Assembly: GCA_964470285.1 (NCBI GenBank)
Contig: CAYYBZ010000001.1
Coordinates: 1-20,804 of the forward strand
Direction: 5' to 3'
Source of the DNA: CAYYBZ01 sp964470285 [NCBI: uncultured Oligoflexia bacterium]
GTDB lineage: Bacteria; Bdellovibrionota_G; CAYYBZ01
DNA: 20,804 nucleotides
The position numbers were made by a program, and so were the translations under genes. Shown here in pieces: positions 1-9,100 of this stretch. Every line of letters begins with the position of its first letter. Position 1 is the first letter of the stretch. Below the pieces are notes generated by a model. That model worked only from the letters and a program-made list of their open reading frames with translations. It was not told the origin of the DNA and did no database searches.

Positions 1-1071
1 TCAATAGCCGATAAAAGCCTCTGGGGGCCTGAATTTGAGTATTACATTTTCGATCAGGTTGCCTATAAAACAGACATTAATATGTCATCGTATATAATTG
101 ATTCTGAAGAGGCGGACTGGAATTCGGGCCTGATGGAAACATCAAATCTCGGAAATAAAATCCCCAGGCAGGGAGGCTATCATGCCATTCCCCCCCTGGA
201 CGCAACTTACAATCTTCGATCAAAAATGGTTCAAAGAATAGAATCAGCAGGCATTCCTGTGAGGTATCATCATCATGAGGTAGGCGGACCGGGACAATCC
301 GAAATTGAGATTAAGCTTGATGAACTTCCAAAAATTGCGGACACAACAATGCTTACCAAATACATAATAAAGATGGTTGCTAAAGAAAACGGAAAGGCGG
401 TTACATTCATGCCGAAGCCGCTTTTTAATGAAGCAGGTTCCGGAATGCATATTCATCAGCATCTTTTTAAAAACGGAAAACCCGTCTTTTATGAAAAAAG
501 CGGTTATGCCCATCTTTCGCAAAAAGCCCTCTATTACATCGGCGGACTCTTACATCACGGCCCTGCCCTGCTTGCATTCACAAATCCCAGCACAAACTCA
601 TACAAGAGACTTGTTCCGGGATTTGAGGCTCCGGTTAACGCCATATTCGGCCTTGCAAACAGGTCAGCGGCAATAAGAATACCGAAGGTCGGAGACGATC
701 CCGAAAATGTAAGAATCGAATTCAGACCGCCTGACGGCACCTGCAATATTTATCTTGCAATGGCCGCAATGCTCATGGCAGGCATCGACGGGATAAAGAA
801 AAAGATGGACCCTTCAAGACTCGGATTCGGCCCCTATGATCAGAACGTTTTCAGACTAAACTACAGGGAAAAGACAAAGCTTAAAAAACTTCCGACTTCA
901 CTAAAAATTGCGCTTGAGGCCCTTGAAGACGATTACGCCTTTCTACTTGAAGGGGGAGTTTTCGACGAGGCAACTATCGAAACATGGATTGAGCATAAAA
1001 CCGAGAACGAGTTCAACGCGGTCAGAAACAGACCGCATCCTTATGAAATGAACCTTTATTTTGATATGTAG
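1..1071 (+). CDS. glnA: Type I glutamine synthetase, 3' part (N-terminus outside window)
   Basis: Makes glutamine from glutamate, ammonia and ATP in the cytoplasm; dodecameric enzyme of nitrogen assimilation. The frame is open from base 1, so the gene starts outside the window; 356 residues are visible of the roughly 450-470 usual for the family. Visible family motifs in order: GPEFEYYIFD (first metal-site strand), GSGMHIHQHL, NPSTNSYKRLVPGFEAPV (ATP/glutamate site), NRSAAIRIP, and EFRPPDGTCN followed by the AMAAMLMAGIDGI helix. The C-terminus RPHPYEMNLYFDM matches the normal end of the family, so the 3' end is complete. In the loop that carries the adenylylated Tyr in enterobacterial enzymes (NLYDLP), this protein reads NVFRLN, with Phe in place of Tyr. 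Control by the GlnE adenylyltransferase at that residue is therefore unlikely. The gene converges on the gltG-like gene, with about 60 bp between the stop codons. Confidence 0.96.
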   Translation, partial: SIADKSLWGPEFEYYIFDQVAYKTDINMSSYIIDSEEADWNSGLMETSNLGNKIPRQGGYHAIPPLDATYNLRSKMVQRIESAGIPVRYHHHEVGGPGQSEIEIKLDELPKIADTTMLTKYIIKMVAKENGKAVTFMPKPLFNEAGSGMHIHQHLFKNGKPVFYEKSGYAHLSQKALYYIGGLLHHGPALLAFTNPSTNSYKRLVPGFEAPVNAIFGLANRSAAIRIPKVGDDPENVRIEFRPPDGTCNIYLAMAAMLMAGIDGIKKKMDPSRLGFGPYDQNVFRLNYREKTKLKKLPTSLKIALEALEDDYAFLLEGGVFDEATIETWIEHKTENEFNAVRNRPHPYEMNLYFDM

Positions 1072-1097
1072 GCTATTTTCTTAATTAACCTTATAAC

Positions 1098-1132
1098 CGG
1101 ACTTTTGGTTCTTTCGACCTCACAATGACCGG
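1098..1132 (-). repeat. Degenerate interspersed GTCATTG-GAGG element in convergent gap
   Basis: Read on the minus strand this begins CCGGTCATTGTGAGGTCGAA and ends in CCGG, so it is a weak palindrome; TAACCGG (1094-1100) pairs with CCGGTTA (1129-1135). The core GTCATTG(T)GAGG-TCGAAAG-AACC resembles the element at 19476-19499 (GTCATTGCGAGGAGCAAAGC...). As I recall, both resemble a palindromic repeat found between genes in many bacteria. It lies exactly between two convergent stop codons and could also act as a weak bidirectional terminator, although no good T-tract follows on either strand. Confidence 0.4.
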
Positions 1133-3229
1133 TTAGAAACTTGCGGCACTGAATTTAAACGGGAAAGTAACCTGAACTATCCCTCCGCCTCTTGGCTTTG
1201 GGAATTTCATCTTCTTTATAACGCCTTTAACACACTGATTTACAAGTGTGCTTCTCAAAGACGATCTTTTTATTCTGACAAGGCCCACTCTGCCTGATCC
1301 CTGAATTTCCCAGAACATGTTCAGCTTACCCTCTAATCCCGGATCATCGAACAGACCTTTTTCGTAACAATAATTAAGCTCTCCTACATGTTTGTTAACA
1401 ACTTCAAGAATTTGCGCCCTTGAAAGTCTTCCCTTAATTCCCATCTCCTGGAACTTGGGTAAATCACCCACGACAACACCGCCGACCCCTCTTCCTCTTG
1501 CTCCACCCAATGTTCCTATCGCACCGAACTGCTTATCGACTCCGCCTATTTTTCCCTTAGTTGCAGGGCCTGAAATTCTGACTATCTTGGCGTCTCCGTG
1601 CGCACTTTTTTCGATGAGGCCCGAGACAGAAAAATTGCTTCTGGTTCCTTTCGGCGCCTTAACCGCATCAAGATTTGAAACGGCCTTTACGACATTCGAA
1701 GAGGATCTCGAGTCCGTGGAAAGACCTCCTAAAGAGGCGAGAACTCCCGTTGCAGCTACGTTAACGTTTCCTGAACCTCCTCCACCGCCTGCTCTCCTGG
1801 ACTTTCTTACACCTACAACCTTGGGCTGCTTTGATCTGACTTTAACCTTTCTTCTTTTGACCTTAATTTTAGGTATCTTTGTCGGCGTAGGCGAAGGTGT
1901 TGTAACAACTCTCGGTTCCGGTGTAGGTTCGGGAGTAGGTTCGGCTTTTTTCTCCAAGTCCTTAAGATCAATCTGGACAAATTTATCAAGTTCCTTTTGA
2001 GCCCTTAAATTTGCTTCAGAAGCAGAGATAAACATTGCATATATTGCAAAAATCACTGCAAAAGACACATGAAGCGCGACTGAAGAGGCCAAAGAATTCA
2101 TATAATGCTTCGTGTCTTCAGGATCTTTTATTTTTTCGGGCAGTATGGGAGCCTGAGTAAAGCGAACGTAGTAAATTCGTCCGCCGGTATCTACTTCCGC
2201 CACATCACCGCTTTTTAAACCGTAGCGGAATTTGCCACCCCTAGCTCTCGTACCCTCTGCAACGGCCTTACTAATGGGAATTGAACGCCCTTCAGAATAA
2301 ATATGTCCGCTGTAATTTTCGCTTATATAAATCTGACACTGCCCGGGCCTGTTAAAAGCCGCAAATCTGGATTTTTTATCTCCGATTATGACTTTAAGTT
2401 TTTTACCTCTGGTTAATTCCTTAATATCTACGACATCGTCCCCTCTGCAGCTTATTATCTCGACACGCTCTTCCTTGGAAGATGTAGCCGAAGAGATATA
2501 GCCCTTTGCTTTCTGCGATTTAATTAATTTGGGGACAAGGTCATAATACGAATCTATACCTGCCTCATCGTCTTCATCATCGTCATCATCTTCAAAATAC
2601 TCATAATCTTCATAAACAGGTTCATCAACACGAACACTCTTAATTGTAGAATCTCCCATATCCTTTAATGCGGCGTCTTGCACCGTTTTTTTGTCAGTAT
2701 AAGGAATCTCGTCCTGATACTCCAATGATGGAAGTGTTTCGGGAATATCAAATTTCTTTTTCTTTCTTGTTTTCTTAATCTTTGGCGGGCGTTCATCGAC
2801 ATGAATTTCCCTTGCGGTAGCATCACCGTCACGGGTAGTTTCATCAAAAACCTCGCCGGTATCCTGAAAATGAAACTCCTGTGTCGCTCCCTCGAAACTG
2901 TTTTCCATCTTTGGGAGATTAACAACTATGGTGGTTTTCCCGAGCTGAATTTTATCTCCGGTAAACAGCTCCAGTGAGCTGGCCTTTCTGCCGTTAACGA
3001 ACGTTCCGTTTCTTGAGCCCATATCCTCTATCATCACCGCTTCAGCTGACAACTTTATCTGACAGTGTTTTTTTGAAACGAATGTATCCTCTACAATGAT
3101 ATCGACATCAGGAGCACGGCCGACAGAGAGAGAACCTTTCGTAATAGGTACAAGCTCCGATTTCTTTTTTTTACCCTCAAAAAAAATATCAATTCTTACT
3201 TTACCCTGAGGCACCGGTTGATTTACCAA
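1133..3229 (-). CDS. gltG: GltG/PglI-like FHA - transmembrane - AgmX/PglI C-terminal domain protein
   Basis: Inner-membrane, trans-envelope linker of the Glt (gliding) or Nfs (spore coat) type. Order of parts in 698 residues: cytoplasmic FHA domain about 33-104 with SVGR, SKKH and GSRNGTFVNG phosphothreonine-binding motifs; basic and strongly acidic linker (acidic run 206-222); a middle domain about 255-358 of the type seen in PglI/AgmX relatives; one membrane helix about 379-402; periplasmic Pro-Thr and Lys/Arg-rich stretch 430-480; Gly-rich region; TonB-like AgmX/PglI domain 600-694 with the paired Cys expected there (LNYCYEK, VNQCVKG). Family knowledge: FHA reads phosphothreonine and the periplasmic end contacts envelope partners. 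The start is TTG, supported by GGAAGGGG five to seven bases upstream. The small Lys-rich gene lies 56 bp or so upstream on the same strand, probably in one transcript. The Nfs paralogue is the main alternative to Glt. Confidence 0.85.
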   Translation of the reverse strand: MVNQPVPQGKVRIDIFFEGKKKKSELVPITKGSLSVGRAPDVDIIVEDTFVSKKHCQIKLSAEAVMIEDMGSRNGTFVNGRKASSLELFTGDKIQLGKTTIVVNLPKMENSFEGATQEFHFQDTGEVFDETTRDGDATAREIHVDERPPKIKKTRKKKKFDIPETLPSLEYQDEIPYTDKKTVQDAALKDMGDSTIKSVRVDEPVYEDYEYFEDDDDDEDDEAGIDSYYDLVPKLIKSQKAKGYISSATSSKEERVEIISCRGDDVVDIKELTRGKKLKVIIGDKKSRFAAFNRPGQCQIYISENYSGHIYSEGRSIPISKAVAEGTRARGGKFRYGLKSGDVAEVDTGGRIYYVRFTQAPILPEKIKDPEDTKHYMNSLASSVALHVSFAVIFAIYAMFISASEANLRAQKELDKFVQIDLKDLEKKAEPTPEPTPEPRVVTTPSPTPTKIPKIKVKRRKVKVRSKQPKVVGVRKSRRAGGGGGSGNVNVAATGVLASLGGLSTDSRSSSNVVKAVSNLDAVKAPKGTRSNFSVSGLIEKSAHGDAKIVRISGPATKGKIGGVDKQFGAIGTLGGARGRGVGGVVVGDLPKFQEMGIKGRLSRAQILEVVNKHVGELNYCYEKGLFDDPGLEGKLNMFWEIQGSGRVGLVRIKRSSLRSTLVNQCVKGVIKKMKFPKPRGGGIVQVTFPFKFSAASF

Positions 3230-3285
3230 TTTATCCCCTTCCAGTTTCGGTAGTTTGATAAGCTAACAAGAAATCCGTTCAAATG

Positions 3286-3678
3286 CTATTCAAGATAGGA
3301 ATTCATTATCTCGTTTCTGAAATCTTTTCTTATTTTCACAAGACTGTCAATCTTACTTTCTGTTCTCTCGAACAGATAAACAGTATCTGCCTTTTTGGTC
3401 TGTCCCTCGATTAAGAGATCGGCAAAATCGATTCTGGTTTTACCCCCGAAAGTGGTAATAATTTCGTTTTCGGCGGCGGTCTTTTTCTTTTTCTTAACGG
3501 ATATTACTTTCTTCTTGTACAGTTTTTTGCTGGTCTTTTTCTTTTTTACTTTCTTTTTTTTCTTCTTCGATGCAGCCGAGTAAGCATCACCGGAATCCAA
3601 AGCATTTCCCGAAGAAGGAATTCCCGCAAAAACAAATATGAATGAAAACATAATTACCGTTATTAAGCCTGTTTTCAT
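3286..3678 (-). CDS. Small Lys-rich exported protein of the Glt-like locus, function unknown
   Basis: About 130 residues. I do not recognise the family. The chosen ATG at 3678 has AAGGAG ten bases upstream and gives a clean signal peptide (MKTGLITVIMFSFIFVFAG... cleaved near GNA). In-frame upstream starts at 3702 and 3732 are possible but would put extra residues before the signal. After cleavage there is a striking run of lysines (four clusters of Lys within about 40 residues), then a compact C-terminal part of about 60 residues beginning near ITTFGGKTRIDFADLLIEG and ending NEIMNSYLE, rich in charged residues. The protein should be periplasmic and very basic. It is encoded directly upstream of the FHA/PglI-like gene, whose periplasmic linker is also basic and whose cytoplasmic linker is acidic. 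That context suggests an accessory part of the same envelope complex, but this is inference. Confidence 0.72.
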   Translation of the reverse strand: MKTGLITVIMFSFIFVFAGIPSSGNALDSGDAYSAASKKKKKKVKKKKTSKKLYKKKVISVKKKKKTAAENEIITTFGGKTRIDFADLLIEGQTKKADTVYLFERTESKIDSLVKIRKDFRNEIMNSYLE

Positions 3679-4009
3679 AGGGTTTAATCTCCTTTGCACC
3701 ATCTTGTCAATATCCTTCAAGTTTTGTGCCAAGCACGTAACCCTTCAATATAAAAGATTAACCAAAAAAAGAGTGTGCATGCAAGCACTAAAACTTAAGA
3801 AAAAATTATACAGCATTATGAACTTTTTTTATACCCTTTTAAATTACCTCTAATAAGCCGTATTAAGTCAAATTCACTCATTTATACATGGTGAAAAACG
3901 CAATCAAGTAAATAACTTCTCGCTAAAAATGGTTATTAAATACTTTGTTTTCGTCTAAAAAACATTTAGAATTAACGATAAGCTAAATTTCTCAAGGAGA
4001 TGTCCCCTT
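3679..4009. other. Divergent intergenic region between the two Glt-like transcripts
   Basis: 331 bases, AT-rich, with no convincing gene. It must hold the promoters for the minus-strand gltG unit and the plus-strand barrel/TPR operon. On the plus strand the best candidate is at 3945-3972. On the minus strand a perfect TATAAT sits at 3805-3810 (reads ATTATA on +) but has no good -35. Both start codons have strong AAGGAG ribosome sites. No operator or riboswitch structure was recognised. Confidence 0.6.
3945..3972 (+). promoter_or_regulatory. Candidate sigma-70 promoter of barrel/gltE/gltD-like operon
   Basis: TTGTTT at 3945-3950, a 16-base spacer, then TAGAAT (five of six consensus bases) at 3967-3972. 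Predicted transcription start near 3979 would leave a leader of about 30 bases carrying AAGGAG, ten bases before the ATG at 4010. Read from sequence by eye only. Confidence 0.33.
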
Positions 4010-4666
4010 ATGAAAAGAATTGTTCTTATTTTCCTGGTTGTATTCATTATCCCTGCCGTTGCGTTTACTCAGGGCACGGGGAAGATGGTGGCAATACAGG
4101 CAAAGAAGTATACTTTAAAGCATGAAGTGACGGCAGGGTTCGGCTTTTTGCCTTTGAGTGCCTACTATAAGGGACTTACGGTGGGCCCGTCATACACTTA
4201 CCACTTCTCTGATTTTTATGCATGGAGGGTTTTCAACTTCCAGTATGTTTACAACATTTCTACAGGGCTTAAGGACAGTCTTGAAAATAATTTTGGAGTA
4301 ACACCTTCTGCATTTGCACAAATCCAATACTATATTGACACGAGCTTTGTAATAACCCCCCTATACAGAAAAATGATTCTTTTCAACAAAGTTGTTTTAC
4401 ACGGAGAAACGTTTTTTCTAATAGGCGGCGGTGCTTTTAAATTCAAAAGCGCAGCAGATACTCCGGGCGCCGCCCCGGAAAACGGCAGATTCAGACCCGC
4501 ATTTAACATAGGAGCGGGTGTAAGAATATGGATGACAGAATGGCTATCTACACGACTCGATGTATGCCATTACGTATATCAGGCAAGCGACAAGAATTTT
4601 GATAACGCCCTATACGTTGGCATGAACATAGCCGTAAACTTTCCAATTTCAAATAAAAAGGATTAA
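4010..4666 (+). CDS. Outer-membrane beta-barrel protein of Glt-like locus (OMP_myx_plus type)
   Basis: 218 residues. N-terminal signal peptide (MKRIVLIFLVVFIIPAVAF, cleaved near residue 20), then alternating aromatic/polar strands typical of a small barrel: HEVTAGFGFLPLSAYYKG, a TVGPSYTYHFSDFYAWRV segment, and a closing NIGAGVRIWMTEWLSTRLD - NALYVGMNIAVNF pair ending a few residues before the stop. The arrangement matches, as I recall it, the outer-membrane barrel family common in myxobacteria and relatives and found next to adventurous gliding genes (GltA/B/C or NfsA/B/C roles). The ribosome site is AAGGAG at ten bases. First gene of a three-gene operon, six bases before the next start. It probably forms the outer-membrane end of the machine whose inner-membrane end is the divergent FHA/PglI protein. 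Which Glt/Nfs barrel it corresponds to cannot be told here. Confidence 0.8.
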   Translation: MKRIVLIFLVVFIIPAVAFTQGTGKMVAIQAKKYTLKHEVTAGFGFLPLSAYYKGLTVGPSYTYHFSDFYAWRVFNFQYVYNISTGLKDSLENNFGVTPSAFAQIQYYIDTSFVITPLYRKMILFNKVVLHGETFFLIGGGAFKFKSAADTPGAAPENGRFRPAFNIGAGVRIWMTEWLSTRLDVCHYVYQASDKNFDNALYVGMNIAVNFPISNKKD

Positions 4667-4672
4667 CAGCGT

Positions 4673-6127
4673 ATGACAAAAAAATATTTTACGCTTTTAA
4701 ATCTTGTTTTTGCAGCCTTGATCCTTCTTATCGTGCCAAAAACAGCACACTGCAAAAAAACGCAAACCATTGACGATTATCTCATATCCGGTCAAAAGTC
4801 ATATAACGGCAAGAATTACGAATCAGCGATAGCAAGCTTTTACTCGGCCTACGGGAAATCCGAGGACGGCTCGGAAGAAAAAGAAACATCACAGTTTTAT
4901 CTTGGCAAATCCTTTATGGCGATGGGACTCACCTATGCAGCTACCGAGTTTTTCTATGAAATTGTCAAAAGCGGTTCAAATATAGACAGAATAATAGACT
5001 CCCTCCATGAAATTCAAAAACTTGTTGAAAACGCCCCCCATGATCAGGATCTGATAAAAAGCGATCTTATATACAACATGGAATATTCATTTCTGCCCGG
5101 CGATCTTCTTGATTTCTCAAATTATTACAAAGGTGAGGTTAACTTTCAAAAGAAACTTTACAAATGGGCGAACAAGAGATTTTCATTGATATCCTTAAAC
5201 AGTTATTACTTCAACAAGCTTAAATTCCTGAAGGGAATTCAGGTGCTGGCTTTAAACAGGGTTGATGAGGCCTTAAAAATATTCAGAGCCATAATCGATG
5301 ATGAGTTTCAGGATTTCAACATTAAGAACAAGGCCAGACAAACGGTTGCAAGGCTTCTTTACGAAAAAGGCAAGTATCAAGAGGCTTATGACCTTTTCAC
5401 AAAGATTGACACAAACGTTCTGGAACAGGACAGCGTCTTTCTGGAAAAAGCGTGGAGTCTTTTCTTCCTTAAGCGATATCAGGAAGCACTTGGCGCGTTA
5501 AACTCTCTTTGGACGCCTCTTTCAAAAGAACGATTCTTCTATCCGGAGAAATACGTCCTGAAATGTCTAATATTAAGATCGCTGTGCCAGTACGACGAAG
5601 CCAAGCGGGCCATAGTGGAGTTTCAAAATGAATACGGCGAAGCCATTGAAACCATTCTCAACAGAGACGATCCGTTTAAAAACAAGGTTCTCACCAACGC
5701 AGCCATGTGGAACACCGAAGTGAGAGGAAAAGCACAGTTTATCGAACAGCTTAAATACGAAAAAAGAAAATCCCAGGGTGCCAGCGGATCATGGAACGGG
5801 ATAGGACTGAAAGATTTTCTGACAAAAATATATGATCTCAAGATCGACGAAATTATGAAACTTATAGAAAACGATATGCTTGACAGATTCAAGGAAGTGT
5901 CAAACACACTGCTCGACTATTACGAACAGATGCGTATCTTTGAATATGAACTCAGCTTAGATGAACTATCAAGGCTTAAAAAACCGCCTTTAGACGTCGA
6001 GCCGGTGGAAAAAATTCCTCTTTTCTTCAAGGGGAAAATTTATTGGCCGTTTACGGGAGAATACTGGACCGATGAACTTTTGCTTTACAAACACCTGATC
6101 CAGAACAAATGCGGCCGAAGAGGCTGA
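4673..6127 (+). CDS. gltE: GltE/AglT-like TPR protein, probable lipoprotein
   Basis: 484 residues, close to the length of myxobacterial GltE/AglT. Starts six bases after the barrel gene; AAGGA overlaps the end of that gene. Signal peptide MTKKYFTLLNLVFAALILLI..., then TAHC with Cys at residue 27. This could be a lipid-modified Cys as in GltE, but His at -1 is not a normal lipobox residue. TPR-like helical pairs follow: SGQKSYNGKNYESAIASFYSA (near residue 40), a second block near 185-300 (ALNRVDEALKIFRAI, LLYEKGKYQEAYDLF, FFLKRYQEALGAL), then the family-like segment RFFYPEKYVLKCLILRSL with CQYDEA after it. The C-terminal third is charged and helical, ending with KGKIYWPFTGEYWTDEL. Likely a periplasmic or outer-membrane-attached scaffold linking the barrel to the large TPR protein encoded 20 bp downstream. 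Confidence 0.78.
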   Translation: MTKKYFTLLNLVFAALILLIVPKTAHCKKTQTIDDYLISGQKSYNGKNYESAIASFYSAYGKSEDGSEEKETSQFYLGKSFMAMGLTYAATEFFYEIVKSGSNIDRIIDSLHEIQKLVENAPHDQDLIKSDLIYNMEYSFLPGDLLDFSNYYKGEVNFQKKLYKWANKRFSLISLNSYYFNKLKFLKGIQVLALNRVDEALKIFRAIIDDEFQDFNIKNKARQTVARLLYEKGKYQEAYDLFTKIDTNVLEQDSVFLEKAWSLFFLKRYQEALGALNSLWTPLSKERFFYPEKYVLKCLILRSLCQYDEAKRAIVEFQNEYGEAIETILNRDDPFKNKVLTNAAMWNTEVRGKAQFIEQLKYEKRKSQGASGSWNGIGLKDFLTKIYDLKIDEIMKLIENDMLDRFKEVSNTLLDYYEQMRIFEYELSLDELSRLKKPPLDVEPVEKIPLFFKGKIYWPFTGEYWTDELLLYKHLIQNKCGRRG

Positions 6128-6147
6128 TTTAAAATGAGGTTATGTAA

Positions 6148-9100
6148 ATGATTAAGCATGTAAAAAAATACCTGACAATATTTTTCATATCACTTTCATT
6201 TCTCTTTTATGCTCCCTTCGCTTCTCTAAACGGATCATATGCGCAAGCTAAGAAGAAAGACAAAGAAAAAAAGAAGGCCGAAGACCCTAAAGGCCTGTTA
6301 GAGAGCACCGGCGCAAAAGATAAGGAAAAAATACAAAAGGCCGGGCTTGTTAACGAGCTCTTAACCGACATAGAAAAGGTTCAAACATCCATAGACATAG
6401 TAAAGGACGAGATTGACCAGACCCGTGACAAGAAGTATCTTCCCACACTTCTTTTAAGGCTTGCCGAACTTTACGTGGAAAAATCAAGATTGATTTACTA
6501 CAAATTAAAAGAAGAAATGCCCGTAGGGAAAAGGGGCGATATCAAATCTCCGGAAGCCATGGAAGCAAAAGAACTGGCCATTGAAACCTACAACTCGATT
6601 CTTAGGGACTATCCCGGTTTTGAGGAAAACGTAAAGGTTCATTTTTTCATGGCGCATGAACTGCGTGAAATAGGCAACATACGCGGGATGCTGAATCAGT
6701 ATGAAACAATTGTAAAGAATTATCCCAGAAGTAAATACAGGGGGGAAGCCCTGCTTCTGCTGGGAGATTATCATTTCGACAGGAAAAGAATACGCCGCGC
6801 CGCCGATTACTACAGCAAGATTATCCGTTCAAACCTTGGTCACACAATAACATCCATGGCCCGCTACAAACTTGCCTGGTGCTATCTTAATGAACAGGAC
6901 TTCAAGCGGGCCCTTTATCATTTTGAAAAGATCGCCCTGGAAGCCAAACAACAGGAAAAGGAAGCCCAAAACATTGACTCCGTTGAAGAAAGACTTGGGA
7001 AATCAACACTCGTAAGAGAGGCTCTCATAGACAGCGTTCTTTGCTTTACCGAGATTAAAAAACCGAAAGATTCTATCCCTTACTACAAACATCTTGCCGA
7101 TTCGGAAATTACTTATGCCAAGGTTCTGGAAAAACTCGCAAACAGACTTTACATTAAAAGAGAGATAAAATGGTCCACAAGGCTTTATCGTGAGCTTTTA
7201 CAGATTTCAGGGGAACTTGAAGACAACATAGAATATCTTAAAAGGGTTCTGCAACACTCAAGGGATGTCAAAAACCGAAGACAGGCCGTCGAAGACATAG
7301 ACTTTCTTATCAGAAACTTGAACCGCTACCTGCACTCTTTCAGGGTTCCTGATGAAGACAAGAGAATGGCCTACAAGCAGTTTGAGGTTTTTGCAAGAGA
7401 CATTTCCACTAAACTGCACTTAAAAGCCGATGAAACCAAAAAATCAGAATACTACGACGCATCTGCAAAGGCCTACAAGCAGTATTTAACGCTTTTCAAG
7501 GATTCAAAATATGCTAAAGACATGCAGTTTAACTTTGCCGAAACACTTTACGCATCCAAAAAATATCTTGAAGCCGGTGAACAGTACGAAACCCTGTATG
7601 ACAAAACGACCAATAAGAAAGAAAAAAGCGACGCCCTTTTCGCCGCCGTTTCCTCTTATTTTGATGCCATTAAGGATCCCAAATCCATGGACAAGGTTCA
7701 GCTGATCGACGCACGCCAGGGTTTTCTAAAAACCGCCACTAGGTATATTACGGAATTCCCGAAATCAAAAAAGACAAAGGAATTAAAGTTTGCCATAGGA
7801 AGAACACATTACGATCTTGACGAATATGATCAGGCCATCCAGGCATTCACCAAATACATAAACGATTATCCTGACGACAAAATGACACCTGAAGCGGGCA
7901 AGCTTATTCTTGACTGTTTTAACACACGCAAGGATTACGCAGGTCTTGTTCAGCAGGGGAAACTTCTTTTGGCCAACAATAAGATTACAAACCGCAAATT
8001 CAAAAAGGAAATATCCGAACTCGTTAAGAAAACCGAGTTTGTAATGATTCAGGAAAAATCCGGCAAGGGAAGGCTTTCCAGAGAGCAGGGAGATTTTTCA
8101 AGAGACTTTCAAAGATACGCGGACAAATATAGAGGCACGGAACTCGGTGAAAAGGCCCTTTATAATGCTTTTGTCGGATACAGAAACAAGAAAAAGCGTA
8201 AACTCACATTTATATCGGGGACACAGTTTATAATAGAATATCCCCGGTCAAAATTTCTTGAGGACGTGTTACCGTCTTTGGGAACAATTGCATTTGAAGT
8301 GGCCAATTACGATAAAGCCTGCAGATTTTTTGAAGATTTTTACAGGAAATTCCCCAGGGAACCCCGAGCTGTTAAGCTCCTGGAAAAAGCGGCAAAACTT
8401 CGAACCGCCCTGTCGGATTCAAGAGAAGCGATCTCCGATTATCAAAAGCTTTTAAATTCGGGAAGAGCGGGAAACGCAGCTGAGATATATCAGGAAATGG
8501 CCGTCAATTACGAACGCCTGGGTGACTTTAGAGAGATGACCGGCGTTCTGGAACAGGCAAGAAATCTCGGCGCAGAAACCGTAGAGTTAAATTCAAAGCT
8601 TGCCTGGGGCTATTATAAGTCCAGAAACTTCGGAAAAGCGAAGCAGGCAGTTGAAAGAACCATGAAAATAGCCAGCGGGAAGGGATCAGCCAGGCTATCA
8701 CAGGATGAAATGTCCGCACTGGCTCAGGCCAAATTTATAACAACCGAGATTACTTTTGTTAACCTTAAAAATATCAAGCTAGGCCGCGGCAGGGCTAACG
8801 AACAAAAACTCGTTAACAGAAAAAACCGGCTTCTGGAAGATATGAAGAAGGACTTGGCCGAAATTTCAAACTATAGGGATCCTAAATGGACCATAGCAAC
8901 AATTTTCAGAATCGGCCAGGCATACAATGACTTTGCAAACTTTTTGGGTCAAACAAGCGTTCCGGGCAATTTAAATGCCGCCCAGAAAAAAGAATACAGA
9001 CAGCTTCTTAATCAGAAAATATCCCTGCTTAAAAAAGAGGGCAATGATACACTTAAAACAGCCCTTTCAAGAGCATACAGCCTTAACATTTTCAACAACT

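Noticed and set aside
1392-2000. Open plus-strand frame of about 200 codons opposite the gltG-like gene
   Set aside because: It is antisense to the Pro/Gly/basic part of a well-supported gene, is Pro/Thr/Leu-rich as expected from complemented codons, and has no ribosome site or family motif.
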